From NCBI GenBank assembly GCA_019339365.1, contig CP079859.1:3038001-3102000 (forward strand): a stretch of DNA of 64,000 nt, read 5' to 3'. Every line of letters starts with the position of its first letter. Position 1 is the first letter of the stretch. Shown in pieces: positions 45,018 through 54,388 of this stretch. A program made the translations under genes and the position numbers. Source of the DNA: Vibrio neptunius (GTDB taxonomy: Bacteria > Pseudomonadota > Gammaproteobacteria > Enterobacterales > Vibrionaceae). The notes under the pieces are model-generated. The model worked only from the letters and a program-made list of their open reading frames with translations. It did not search any database and was not told the DNA's origin.

Positions 45018-45287
45018 CTAGTAGAGAACCTGAGGCAGGCGCTCAACAATCGAAAAAAAGTACTCCATCATCATTTGTGTCATCCAATGCGCGAACAACA
45101 TCAACGCCAGCAAAGTCACCACTAGACGGGGTAAGAAGCTCAACGTCTGTTCGTTAATCGACGTTGCAGCCTGAAAGATCGCGACAACCAGACCAATAAG
45201 TAAGCTTGGGATGATAATGGCACAAACCATAATCAGAACCATCCACAGTGCATCTTTGAACAACTCGACGAACACTTCAGGCGTCAT
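45018..45287 (-). CDS. fliQ: Flagellar export gate protein FliQ
   Basis: The 89-residue protein with two membrane helices (about 17-40 and 50-72) is FliQ. The family signature AATSINEQTLSFLP lies between the helices. It packs around FliP and FliR in the export gate and sits directly between their genes. Confidence 0.96.
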   Translation of the reverse strand: MTPEVFVELFKDALWMVLIMVCAIIIPSLLIGLVVAIFQAATSINEQTLSFLPRLVVTLLALMLFAHWMTQMMMEYFFSIVERLPQVLY

Positions 45288-45299
45288 GTTTTCCTCCCA

Positions 45300-46175
45300 C
45301 TACAAGGCAAAGCTGCCAGCTAGAGTAGACAGAATGAGGTTCCAGCCATCAACAAGGACAAATAGCATGAGTTTGAAGGGTAAAGAAACGATCATTGGGG
45401 AGAGCATCATCATACCCATCGCCATCAGAACTGAGGCCACTACTAAATCAATAATCAGAAACGGAAGGAAGAGCATAAATCCAATCTGGAAAGCCGTTTT
45501 CAATTCAGAGGTAATAAATGCTGGGATCAATATGGCCATTGAGACATCTTCGGGCGCTGTTGCATCTGAACCAGAAATATTAACAAAGGTTTCAAGATCC
45601 TTAACTCGAGTTTGCTTGAGCATAAAGTCTTTCATTGGCACTTGGGCGCGGTCAAAAGCTTCACGTGCGGTGATCTGTTCATTGATGTATGGCTGGATAG
45701 AGTCTTCATTAATCTTGTTCAACACCGGAGACATGATGAAGAAGGTCAAGAAAATCGCGATGCCTATGATGACCTGATTAGATGGCGTTTGTTGCAAACC
45801 CATCGCCTGACGAAGAATCGACATCACCACGACAATACGCGTGAATGAAGTCATCAAAATGACCATGGCAGGCAAGAAACCCAACATGGTCATTAACGCT
45901 AATATCTGCAAGTTAATCGAATAGTCTTCGCTACCATCAGGGTTAGTCGTCATGGTGAACGCAGGAATGCCACCACCACCACCCGTAAAACTGCCAGTTG
46001 AAATGGTCCGTGCAGCGCCCTGCTCTTTTTCCATGGCGGAGACAGTTACCGATTGTGACGGTGCCGCATTGTCAGGAATTGGGGTTGCAATACTTTCCTC
46101 AGCGAACGAAGTCGCCGCAAAAACGCTCAGGCATAGAGTCAGTATCAGTAACGCTAATCGACTAGTGTTTATCAT
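45300..46175 (-). CDS. fliP: Flagellar export gate protein FliP
   Basis: FliP forms the pentameric core of the export gate. The 291-residue protein has a cleavable signal peptide ([11 protein letters not shown]), a 60-residue periplasmic stretch, then membrane helices with the conserved [23 protein letters not shown] (given in part). [26 protein letters not shown] residues follow near 220. It overlaps fliO by four bases. Confidence 0.96.
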   Translation of the reverse strand: MINTSRLALLILTLCLSVFAATSFAEESIATPIPDNAAPSQSVTVSAMEKEQGAARTISTGSFTGGGGGIPAFTMTTNPDGSEDYSINLQILALMTMLGFLPAMVILMTSFTRIVVVMSILRQAMGLQQTPSNQVIIGIAIFLTFFIMSPVLNKINEDSIQPYINEQITAREAFDRAQVPMKDFMLKQTRVKDLETFVNISGSDATAPEDVSMAILIPAFITSELKTAFQIGFMLFLPFLIIDLVVASVLMAMGMMMLSPMIVSLPFKLMLFVLVDGWNLILSTLAGSFAL

Positions 46176-46585
46176 TCTTTCTTTTTCAATAGCTGAGTCA
46201 ATTGGGTCGCAAAAGGACTGGACGCCAATGCAGATTTATTCAGCTCCTCCTGAGTCAAAGGGGTATCCAACTTGGAAATCAGCTGTACCGACTGTGCGGT
46301 CACTCCCACTAAAAATTGCTCTTCACCCGCCTGTACAATCATGATTCGTTCACGAGTACCGACTGGTATCTGACGCACGATATTCAGGCCTCCTTGGTTA
46401 ATCATCGCTGGCACTCGCATACGTTTCAGTAACCAAGCCAAAAAGAGGATGAATGCGACGACGAACAAAAGCGACCCAAACGTGGTCGCCCAATCTAGCT
46501 GATTACCAGATGCAGTTTCAGCCCAAACAGACGGAGAGAGAAGCGTAAAAAGACACAGAGACACTCCTTTTATCTGTTTTCTCAT
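46172..46585 (-). CDS. fliO: Flagellar biosynthesis protein FliO
   Basis: FliO assists assembly of the FliP ring. The 137-residue protein has a hydrophobic N-terminus, a membrane helix near residues 35-52 ([18 protein letters not shown]), and a cytoplasmic FliO domain with the conserved [17 protein letters not shown]. It overlaps fliP by four bases and follows fliN by three. Confidence 0.93.
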   Translation of the reverse strand: MRKQIKGVSLCLFTLLSPSVWAETASGNQLDWATTFGSLLFVVAFILFLAWLLKRMRVPAMINQGGLNIVRQIPVGTRERIMIVQAGEEQFLVGVTAQSVQLISKLDTPLTQEELNKSALASSPFATQLTQLLKKKE

Positions 46586-46588
46586 AAT

Positions 46589-46999
46589 TTACCTTAGCTT
46601 CTTAATCCGCTCAGTCTGGCTGATAACGTCAGTCAAACGAATACCAAACTTATCATTGACTACCACCACCTCACCGTGAGCAATCAAGGTACCATTAACC
46701 AACACGTCCAACGACTCCCCGGCTAAACGCTCAAGTTCAACAACAGAACCTTGGTTAAGTTGGAGCAAATTACGAATGCTGATTTGTGAACGGCCTACTT
46801 CCATAGAAATCGTCACTGGAATATCCAGAATCGTATCGAGTTTGCGGCGTTCGTCTTCTGAAATAGGCGACCCAGTATCTTGTAACTCATCAAGTTGAGC
46901 GGCCATAACTTCATCTACATCTACCTCTGGCGCATCAGGGTCTTCACCTAGTGCAGCAGCCCATTCATCCGCCAGTTTTTGATCGTCGCTCGGTTCCAT
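46589..46999 (-). CDS. fliN: Flagellar motor switch protein FliN
   Basis: FliN is part of the C-ring of the flagellar switch. The 136-residue protein has an acidic N-terminal extension and a C-terminal SpoA domain (DIPVTISMEVGRSQISIRNLL, in part, to VNDKFGIRLTDVIS). It binds FliH and CheY during export and switching. It lies 23 bases after fliM. Confidence 0.96.
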   Translation of the reverse strand: MEPSDDQKLADEWAAALGEDPDAPEVDVDEVMAAQLDELQDTGSPISEDERRKLDTILDIPVTISMEVGRSQISIRNLLQLNQGSVVELERLAGESLDVLVNGTLIAHGEVVVVNDKFGIRLTDVISQTERIKKLR

Positions 47000-47022
47000 A
47001 CCTGTTACCTATTTACTCTATA

Positions 47023-48078
47023 TTAATCTTCAATTTCACCGTCATCTTCTTCTAATTCAGAAATGACATCTTTGCCCAAGAAAGCGATGTCGGTCTTGAC
47101 CACATCCGGGCGCTTAATTTCCTCTGAAACCTGAACCGCAAGTTGTTCACCAGAGCGTCCCATTTTGACGCGGAATGTTGGAAGTTCTTCAACAAACATA
47201 GTGGCATTTTCAGGCATAGTGATAGGAATGATGTCACCGGGTTGCAGCTCCATCAAATCTCTTAGTGAAATATCCTGTTCCAGTAGATTCACGCGGAAGT
47301 TAACCGGAACATCCATTATCTCCTCGCGAAGTGCGGTGCTCCAACGAACATCCGTTTCCATCTTATCTGACTGAACACCAGCATCAAGCAGTTCGCGGAT
47401 CGGCTCCACCATAGAGTAGGGCATCACCACATGGAAATCACCACCGCCGCCATCAACTTCTATATGGAAAGAGCTGACAACAATCACTTCCGTCGGGCTG
47501 ACAATATTTGCCATGCTTGGGTTCACTTCAGAATCGAGATATTCAAACTCGACGCCCATGACTGGAGACCAAGCCTCTTTGTAATCTTCAAACACAATCT
47601 TGAGCAGAAGTTGTACAATTCGACGTTCAGTTGGCGTAAACTCACGCCCTTCAATTCGAGCATGAAAACGCCCATCACCGCCAAAAAAGTTCTCTACCAA
47701 AATAAAAACTAAGCGGGCTTCCATGGTAATAAGTGCAGTACCTTTTAGCGGTCTAAAGCGTACCATGTTCAAACTAGTCGGCACATACAAAGTATTTTGA
47801 TATTCACCGAATTTCATCATTTGTACGCCATTTATAGACACTTCGGCGGTTTTTCTCAGCATGTTGAATAAGCTGATCCGCAGGTGACGCGCAAAACGTT
47901 CGTTGATCAACTCCAGCGTTGGCATTCGACCACGAACGATACGGTCTTGCGAAGAGAAATCAAAGTCTACTGCGCTGGGGTCCGCCGCGGCACCACCACC
48001 GTCGTCTTCTCCCTCATCGACATCGTCGACACCGTGGAGCAGCGCATCAATCTCGTCTTGGCTTAATAGATCGGTCAC
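47023..48078 (-). CDS. fliM: Flagellar motor switch protein FliM
   Basis: FliM receives CheY-P and controls rotation direction. The 351-residue protein begins with the CheY-binding peptide LLSQDEIDALLHG, has a central CheC-like domain (ERFARHLRISLFNMLRK), and ends with a SpoA domain (VPVNFRVNLLEQDISLRDLM in part). It starts seven bases after the fliL stop. Confidence 0.97.
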   Translation of the reverse strand: MTDLLSQDEIDALLHGVDDVDEGEDDGGGAAADPSAVDFDFSSQDRIVRGRMPTLELINERFARHLRISLFNMLRKTAEVSINGVQMMKFGEYQNTLYVPTSLNMVRFRPLKGTALITMEARLVFILVENFFGGDGRFHARIEGREFTPTERRIVQLLLKIVFEDYKEAWSPVMGVEFEYLDSEVNPSMANIVSPTEVIVVSSFHIEVDGGGGDFHVVMPYSMVEPIRELLDAGVQSDKMETDVRWSTALREEIMDVPVNFRVNLLEQDISLRDLMELQPGDIIPITMPENATMFVEELPTFRVKMGRSGEQLAVQVSEEIKRPDVVKTDIAFLGKDVISELEEDDGEIED

Positions 48079-48085
48079 TCTTCAC

Positions 48086-48583
48086 CTACTGTATTACAAA
48101 ATCAGTAAACAACACTCGTTCAATCACGGGTTGCCCTACCGCACGAGTCAAACTCGCTTTAATATCTTCTGTGGCTTTATCTCTCAATTCCACCCGTCCG
48201 TTGACACTACGTAGCTGATCGACGGTCGCTGAAGCGAAAGTACCAAGTAATGAGCTTTCAACCAATGGCGAGTGGTAACGGGCTAAGTTTTCATTTTCAG
48301 TACCACGCACCATCAGCTGTACTTTAATTTGCACAAGCCGATCTTTTTTATCACCCGTGACATTAAATAAAAATGGTTGAGCAATATTGACGTAAGAAAC
48401 AGGCTCTGTTGATACCACCACTTCTTGTTGGGCAGTTTGCGCTGCTTCTTCAGATTCATCCGATCCCATCAGGAAAAAAGCAGCGCCACCGCCGCCAACG
48501 AGTAGAACAACAACAGCGATGATGATAATTAACAGCTTGCTTTTGCCTTTGGGTGCTTCTGCTTCTATTCCTTCGTCTGCCAT
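48086..48583 (-). CDS. fliL: Flagellar basal body-associated protein FliL
   Basis: FliL surrounds the stator units and supports torque. The 165-residue protein has one membrane helix near residues 16-40 (LLIIIIAVVVLLVGGGGAAFF) and a periplasmic domain ending in RVLFTDFVIQ, the usual C-terminal signature. It lies between fliK and fliM. Confidence 0.95.
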   Translation of the reverse strand: MADEGIEAEAPKGKSKLLIIIIAVVVLLVGGGGAAFFLMGSDESEEAAQTAQQEVVVSTEPVSYVNIAQPFLFNVTGDKKDRLVQIKVQLMVRGTENENLARYHSPLVESSLLGTFASATVDQLRSVNGRVELRDKATEDIKASLTRAVGQPVIERVLFTDFVIQ

Positions 48584-48618
48584 ATTTAACTTTCTCTATT
48601 TTCTTACTTTTCTATAGT

Positions 48619-50601
48619 TTAAGCGTAATAACTGATTCCATCACGCTTTGTTGTGACATTCAAATCAAGATTGACGTCTGGTTCAAGGTTTTCTTCACCT
48701 GCAAAGGTCTGGTTGCCGTTACCTTGACCGTTTCCAGCCCCATTTCCAGCCGCATAGCGATTTTGTTGCTGTCCCGAAGATTGCTGCTGAACAGAAGAGT
48801 CCCCCAATTGAACGCCCTGCTGGGCTAGCATCTCACGTAAACGAGGCATGGAATGCTCGATGACATCCCGCGCCTGTTGATTTGCCACCGTAAAGTGCAC
48901 CGTCGCTCCCTCTCCAGTCATACTCATACGGATCTGGAGCCGACCTAATTCTGGTGGATCAAGACGAATGTCGATATTTTTCAGATTCTTCGACATCATC
49001 ATTTGGACTCTTTCAGCCACTTGATCGCCTGCCATTTCTCGGTTTAACTGCATAGGAGCCTGAGCAGCCGCTTGATCTGCTCGCATTTGATGCTGCGCTG
49101 TTAAGCCTTGCTGGCCTGCGGCTTGAGACAACTGCTGAGCAAAGCCTGTTTCATGTCCTTGGTCAGCACTTTGTTTGCCCTCGCTCCCAACGAGCTTACC
49201 TAAAGACCCTGCCGCTTTTGCTCCCATTACCGCTTTGAGCATAGCCTGTTCACTGGCAACTGGTGTAGCGGCAACTTGCTGAAATTGACTAGCAGCAAGA
49301 TCATTTGTCAGCGGTATAACTGCTGCCTGCGGGGCAACTTGTAGATTGTTTTGGGCAGCAGTAGAGAGGTTGGAAGGGCTATGCAAAGCCTGCTGTACAG
49401 ATTGCGCTAACTGCGCCTTTGGTTTGGCATCCGGTTGCATTGGTAGTTCATCATTTCCTGCTTCTGCCGCAGTAGCGCCCCAAGGTATTCCAGTCACAGG
49501 GGCAACTGTGTTGGCTGCAACCGTTGGGTCAATAGCAATGTCAGCTTCGTTCACCGATGCCATTGATAGCGACGAGTTAGATGACAAACCTTTCTCTACA
49601 GCAGGCCCTACAACTTCACTACGCTGGCTCAGCGTTTGCCTATGCGCCTCTGCTTTTGCAGACTCCAAAACCAGCTCAATCTCTTTATCGGACAAACCTT
49701 GAATTTTCAGCTCATGTTTTAGCTGTTCAATTTCAGGATTGGTCAGTGTAGTTTTATCGCCTTTGGGCTGGGCCATTGCCGCTGCATCCCCAGTGCTAGC
49801 CATCATTGCACTACCACTGTGATTGTCTGCAGCCATGACATCTTCTTTCAGCTGCGCTTCAGATTGAATAAATGGTTTCACACTCTCTGGAACCATGACT
49901 TGTTGCTCATCAGTCAGTTCAACCTCAATCTTATTACTATTCGAAGCAGCTGACACATTGGCGTCAGTCAGCTCTTCATCCTGATATTGGGCTGACAAGA
50001 AGGGAGTGACAGAATCCATCTGTGTCTCTTGGTGTAATTTTTCTTGCTTTTGTTGGAAAGGGTCGGCTACCTGAGCCGAAGACTCTGATGATTGTGGCAA
50101 CTCGTTGCCGTTTTGGGGTTTAAGCGCTCTATTGGCTTCATTTAAACGACTCAACAGTTCTTCGTTTTCAGACACAATTTTATCTGCGTCTCCTTCAGGT
50201 TGTTGAGCGGCTTGTTGTTTAGTAGAGAGCTCAGCGTCTCCTTTACCGGCCTGTGTGTCTTGGTCTGTTTCCGATTTGAGCAACGCATCAGTAGAAGTAC
50301 TTTTAGCATCAGAGGCTACCACCTTTTCTGGTTGAGACTCGCCTTCGATACTGACGTCGTCACTATCGCTAACCTCTTGATCTAATGAGGCTTTGATACG
50401 TTCCTCCCCTTCAATCTGCTGAGCCACTTTTTTTGACTCCACATCGGAAGCTTTTTCTTCGCCAGATTCACCCTTGATAAGTGACGCCAACTTGGAGAAA
50501 AAACCCTCAGACTGTTTGGCGTCCTCACTAGCTTCAACCGATTGAGGTGACGATGTTGCCCCTTTAGAGGCATCGGAAACCGGAGTTAGATTCACATTCA
50601 T
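48619..50601 (-). CDS. fliK: Flagellar hook-length control protein FliK
   Basis: FliK measures hook length and triggers the FlhB specificity switch. The start MNVNLTPVS at 50601 gives 660 residues; an upstream in-frame GTG at 50616 would add five. The N-terminal two thirds are low-complexity and rich in Ser, Glu, Gln and Ala. The C-terminal domain is conserved, with NIDIRLDPPELGRLQIRM near residue 550. A canonical sigma-54 element lies 90 bases upstream, so fliK can start its own transcript. Confidence 0.94.
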   Translation of the reverse strand: MNVNLTPVSDASKGATSSPQSVEASEDAKQSEGFFSKLASLIKGESGEEKASDVESKKVAQQIEGEERIKASLDQEVSDSDDVSIEGESQPEKVVASDAKSTSTDALLKSETDQDTQAGKGDAELSTKQQAAQQPEGDADKIVSENEELLSRLNEANRALKPQNGNELPQSSESSAQVADPFQQKQEKLHQETQMDSVTPFLSAQYQDEELTDANVSAASNSNKIEVELTDEQQVMVPESVKPFIQSEAQLKEDVMAADNHSGSAMMASTGDAAAMAQPKGDKTTLTNPEIEQLKHELKIQGLSDKEIELVLESAKAEAHRQTLSQRSEVVGPAVEKGLSSNSSLSMASVNEADIAIDPTVAANTVAPVTGIPWGATAAEAGNDELPMQPDAKPKAQLAQSVQQALHSPSNLSTAAQNNLQVAPQAAVIPLTNDLAASQFQQVAATPVASEQAMLKAVMGAKAAGSLGKLVGSEGKQSADQGHETGFAQQLSQAAGQQGLTAQHQMRADQAAAQAPMQLNREMAGDQVAERVQMMMSKNLKNIDIRLDPPELGRLQIRMSMTGEGATVHFTVANQQARDVIEHSMPRLREMLAQQGVQLGDSSVQQQSSGQQQNRYAAGNGAGNGQGNGNQTFAGEENLEPDVNLDLNVTTKRDGISYYA

Positions 50602-50690
50602 AAATAGATCACTCACGCATAATTGAGAGGGCAGTCACGGCCAATAATTCAAACAGTAAGTAGCGGCAACACGTTATTTAAAGAGGAAAT

Positions 50691-50707
50691 TTGCAAGAAG
50701 TGCGCCA
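50691..50707 (-). promoter_or_regulatory. Sigma-54 promoter of fliK
   Basis: Leftward, TGGCGCACTTCTTGCAA has GG and GC separated by exactly ten bases and a TTGCA -12 box, the RpoN consensus. It lies about 90 bases before fliK, downstream of fliJ. Confidence 0.85.
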
Positions 50708-50739
50708 ATCAGAAAGGTAAAGAGCTCATTAATGTGATG

Positions 50740-51179
50740 CTAGTTCAGTGTACGACGAGAATATTGGAGGGTTGAGAACTCATCCATTTGTTTTTGCTCA
50801 CGAATATTCTGTAAGCGTTCTTTCTCGGTCTGCTTTTTCTCAATCAGCCACTCGTAAGAGCGGCGTTGTTTGCGACATTCGAGCCAATTTTGCTCACAAC
50901 TGTCAACTTGTGATTTGAAATGCTCCTCTGCCTGCTTCTGCTTAGCCAAGGTTTCATCTAATGTCGTAAGGAAGCGGTTCAGATGAGAGTATTGGCTAGC
51001 TGTCAGCCCTTGTTTGCCTCTTTCGACCAGTTGATTGCAGTAATCAAGACGATAGTTTTCTATCTGCTCCAGTTGCTGATAATAACCATCCAATTCTACT
51101 CGTGCCTGATTGAGCGCAAGTACCGCTTGGTTCTCTCGTTCCTGAGCCTGGCTTAACAAAAATCCAACGCATTATCCAT
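50740..51179 (-). CDS. fliJ: Flagellar export chaperone/stalk protein FliJ (frameshifted in this sequence)
   Basis: FliJ is the coiled-coil stalk in the flagellar ATPase ring. The true start is the ATG at 51179, three bases after the fliI stop, reading MDNALDF. The frame stops after eight codons at A5 on the plus strand (51158-51162); with six it continues LLSQAQERENQAVLALNQA to the stop at 50740 for about 146 residues. The remainder is helical with heptad-like spacing, as expected. A sequencing indel is likeliest, as the whole cluster is otherwise intact and FliJ is needed for efficient export. Confidence 0.85.
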
Positions 51180-51182
51180 AAA

Positions 51183-52508
51183 TTACGACTCTCCCTGTAG
51201 AAGATTGCGTAACATATTGACACACATGTCGAATGGAACGGTCTCTTTCATCGCCTGCTGTAAATACCCATCCAGCCGTGGTTTTAAAGTAAACGCACTG
51301 TCAATGGCTGGATCAGATCCCGGTTTATACGCACCAATCGATACCAAATCCTGATTTTTACGGCAAACAGACAACACCTGACGTACCGCTTTGGACATCA
51401 ACATCTGCTCTTCGGAGGTAATTTGTGGCATGACACGGCTGACTGATTTCTCGACATCGATCGCGGGATAATGGCCAGCATCCGCCATTTCACGAGACAA
51501 TACTATATGACCATCTAAGATCGCTCGCGATGCATCAGCAATCGGATCTTGAAGATCGTCACCTTCCGTCAACACAGTAAAGAATGCCGTAATAGACCCT
51601 TGTTCTTGGCTGCCATTACCCGCTCGCTCCACCAAGGCTGGCAGCTTGGCAAATACCGAGGGAGGATATCCTTTGGTCGCTGGCGGCTCACCAACAGATA
51701 AAGCAATTTCACGCTGAGCCTGAGCAAATCGCGTCAAAGAATCCATCAACAGTAGTACATCTAATCCTTGATCACGGAAATATTCCGCAATCGTCAACGC
51801 AGTCTGACAACCTTTAAGTCGCATCAGTGGAGAAGAGTCAGCCGGCGCAGCCACGACAACCGAACGTTGACGTCCGTCTACCCCAAGAATTTCTTCAATG
51901 AATTCTTTTACTTCACGTCCACGCTCACCAATTAGACCAACAACAACGACTTGGGCCGTCGTTCCTCGAGTCATCATACCTAAGGTAACCGACTTACCCA
52001 CACCAGAACCAGCGAACAGGCCAATACGCTGACCTTTGCCTACCGTCAGAAGTCCGTTAATGGCTTTGATACCAACATCAAGAGGCTCAGAAATGGGTTT
52101 ACGCGCAAGAGGATTAATAGGATCGGCGTTGAAAGCTGCTCTTTTCTCTGTATACAAAGGCCCTTGGCCATCTAACGGATTACCAACACCATCGATCACT
52201 CGTCCAAGAAGTTCCATACCAACAGGTAAGCCGGCGTCACTCGTCAAAGGCGTGACTTTAGCACCAGGCAATACACCAGTGATTTGCTCGCTCGGCATTA
52301 AGTAAAGGTTGTCACCTGAGAAGCCGACGACCTCTGCTTCCATTTCTCCGTACATGGTTTCGACTTTGCAGAGACTGCCAATGGGAGCGCGACATCCGGT
52401 AGCTTCAAGGGTTAATCCAACAACCCGAACGAGTTTGCCTGAAGCAACAGGGCGACAAGTTAACCCTTGAGTTTGGTACTGAGATAGGCGTTCAGCCAGT
52501 GCTAACAT
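51183..52508 (-). CDS. fliI: Flagellum-specific ATPase FliI
   Basis: FliI powers unfolding and delivery of flagellar export substrates. The 441-residue protein is F1-beta-like, with the Walker [12 protein letters not shown] near residue 165 and [17 protein letters not shown] as Walker B region. Its start shares one base with the fliH stop. It precedes fliJ by three bases. Confidence 0.97.
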   Translation of the reverse strand: MLALAERLSQYQTQGLTCRPVASGKLVRVVGLTLEATGCRAPIGSLCKVETMYGEMEAEVVGFSGDNLYLMPSEQITGVLPGAKVTPLTSDAGLPVGMELLGRVIDGVGNPLDGQGPLYTEKRAAFNADPINPLARKPISEPLDVGIKAINGLLTVGKGQRIGLFAGSGVGKSVTLGMMTRGTTAQVVVVGLIGERGREVKEFIEEILGVDGRQRSVVVAAPADSSPLMRLKGCQTALTIAEYFRDQGLDVLLLMDSLTRFAQAQREIALSVGEPPATKGYPPSVFAKLPALVERAGNGSQEQGSITAFFTVLTEGDDLQDPIADASRAILDGHIVLSREMADAGHYPAIDVEKSVSRVMPQITSEEQMLMSKAVRQVLSVCRKNQDLVSIGAYKPGSDPAIDSAFTLKPRLDGYLQQAMKETVPFDMCVNMLRNLLQGES

Positions 52509-53308
52509 TACTCACCACCTTGGTGGCGATTTACCCCACAAAAACTCTGCAATACATTACGTACTCTGTCTTCAAGGCGATAGTTAACACTCGACTCACC
52601 CGCTTCGATCTGCACATCTCCACGATTCAGTGCAGGCTCTGCCATCAGAGTCCAGTTACGAAATTCCAATTCTTCTTCACCATATGCAGAACGAATGGTT
52701 TCAACGTCTTCTGGATGAAGTTTGAGGGTAATCGAATGACCAGAGACTGGCAGAGATTCAACAGATTGCTTAATCGTATCAAGTACAACTTGAGGGTTGG
52801 TTTGTACTTCGACATGAACCACTTCTTTAACCAAAGTCAGTACCATGTCGACTAATTGCTTTTCAACCTGAGCATTCATTAACTCAAGCGGTTGAGCAAA
52901 CTGATTCGCAAGTCCAACCAATGTTTGGACTTGCTGTTGGATGAATTCTTGCCCTGCTTCGATGCCTTCGGCTTTACCCGCATCCAACCCTTCTTGATGA
53001 CCTTCTTGCTGACCTTGTTCTTTGCCTTTATCGTAGCCTTGCTTAAAGCCGGCTTCCTGCCCCTGAAGCAAACCTTCTTCATAGGCTTGCTGCTTAATAA
53101 GCTCGATGTCTTCAGCTGTCAGCTCTTTAGGCGCTTCTTCTTCAGGCTCAGAAGAAATGGGCATCCAGCTTGGGTCATAATTCATCGCAGTTTCTTTCGC
53201 CTGCTTATGAGTTTCCGGCGTATAGTCCGGCATTCCCCAGCGCTCTGGCTTTTGAATTTGCTCGTCATTGTCCAAGCGCAGAAAACCGCGCTTTCTTTCC
53301 CCAGACAT
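52508..53308 (-). CDS. fliH: Flagellar assembly protein FliH
   Basis: FliH is the peripheral stalk-like partner of FliI. The 266-residue protein has a central run of GxxxG-type repeats ([20 protein letters not shown], in part, about residues 79-118), a hallmark of FliH. A conserved C-terminal domain (about 130-255) follows. It lies 21 bases after fliG and shares one base with fliI. Confidence 0.95.
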   Translation of the reverse strand: MSGERKRGFLRLDNDEQIQKPERWGMPDYTPETHKQAKETAMNYDPSWMPISSEPEEEAPKELTAEDIELIKQQAYEEGLLQGQEAGFKQGYDKGKEQGQQEGHQEGLDAGKAEGIEAGQEFIQQQVQTLVGLANQFAQPLELMNAQVEKQLVDMVLTLVKEVVHVEVQTNPQVVLDTIKQSVESLPVSGHSITLKLHPEDVETIRSAYGEEELEFRNWTLMAEPALNRGDVQIEAGESSVNYRLEDRVRNVLQSFCGVNRHQGGE

Positions 53309-53329
53309 AAAATGATTACCTGTTTTTAA

Positions 53330-54388
53330 TTACAAGAATTCGTCTGCACCGCCACCTAGCATTATCTCACCGGAGTCAGCCATACGGCGAGCCACAGCCA
53401 ATACTTCTTTCTGTGCGGCTTCCACATCAGAGACTTTAATCGGCGGCATCGCTTCAAGATCATCACGCATCATCTCAGCAGCACGTTTAGACATGTTCTT
53501 GAAGATCTTCTCACGCAGAGGCTCATCTGCGCCTTTAAGTGCACGTTGCAACGCGTCTTGTGGAACGTCACGCAACAGCTTCTGAATACCTTGGTCGTCG
53601 ACTTCGATAAGGTTCTCGAAGACAAACATAAGATCCTGAATCTGCGTTGCCATGTCTTCGTCCTGATCGCGAATCTGCTCCATCAGGATACCTTCAACAT
53701 TGTTGTCCATGTAGTTCATGATTTCTGCTGCAGCCTTCAGGCCGCCAATTTTGGCAGCTTGCGCACCGGCTTGACCTGCGAACTGTTTCTCCATGATTTC
53801 ATTCAACTCGGCAAGCGCTGAGGGTTGTACTTCTTCTAAGTTCGCGATTCGCATCATCAAATCGAGACGGTCACGTTCGGCAAACTGAGATAAGATTTCT
53901 GCAGATTGATCCGGTTCGAGGTAGGACAACACAATAGTTTGAATCTGAGGGTGTTCGTTAATAATGATACTGGCAACCTGACGAGGATCCATCCACTTAA
54001 GTGAATCCAAACCCTTCGAGCCAGTGCCCAGCAATATTTGATCTACAAGATTGTTGGCTTTGTCTTCACCAAGGGCGGCAACCAATGCATTTCGCATGAA
54101 ATCTTCACTGCCCATACCTATGTTGGTGTATTTCTGAATATCTTCCAGGAAAGCTCGGTGTACCGCTCCGACTTTTTCTTGGCTTAAGTCAGCAGCACGA
54201 GCCATCGCGCTACCAACACGTTGTACTTGTTTAGGTTCTAGGTGACGAATGATACCTGCTGCGTCTTCCTCATTTAAACTCAACAGGAGTATCGCTGCAC
54301 GTTCTTCGCCCGGTATAGTTTCTATATCCACGGTGTTCTCTACAACTTCGCCACCGCCTTCTCCCTGTGGTACGACTTCGTTAGGCAT
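53330..54388 (-). CDS. fliG: Flagellar motor switch protein FliG
   Basis: FliG transmits torque between stator and rotor. The 352-residue protein has the middle-domain EHPQ motif (INEHPQIQTIVLSYL near residue 150) and a C-terminal domain carrying the torque helix (FVFENLIEVDDQGIQKLLRD, about 249-268). A 20-residue acidic N-terminal extension precedes the usual start. It overlaps fliF by eight bases. Confidence 0.97.
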   Translation of the reverse strand: MPNEVVPQGEGGGEVVENTVDIETIPGEERAAILLLSLNEEDAAGIIRHLEPKQVQRVGSAMARAADLSQEKVGAVHRAFLEDIQKYTNIGMGSEDFMRNALVAALGEDKANNLVDQILLGTGSKGLDSLKWMDPRQVASIIINEHPQIQTIVLSYLEPDQSAEILSQFAERDRLDLMMRIANLEEVQPSALAELNEIMEKQFAGQAGAQAAKIGGLKAAAEIMNYMDNNVEGILMEQIRDQDEDMATQIQDLMFVFENLIEVDDQGIQKLLRDVPQDALQRALKGADEPLREKIFKNMSKRAAEMMRDDLEAMPPIKVSDVEAAQKEVLAVARRMADSGEIMLGGGADEFL

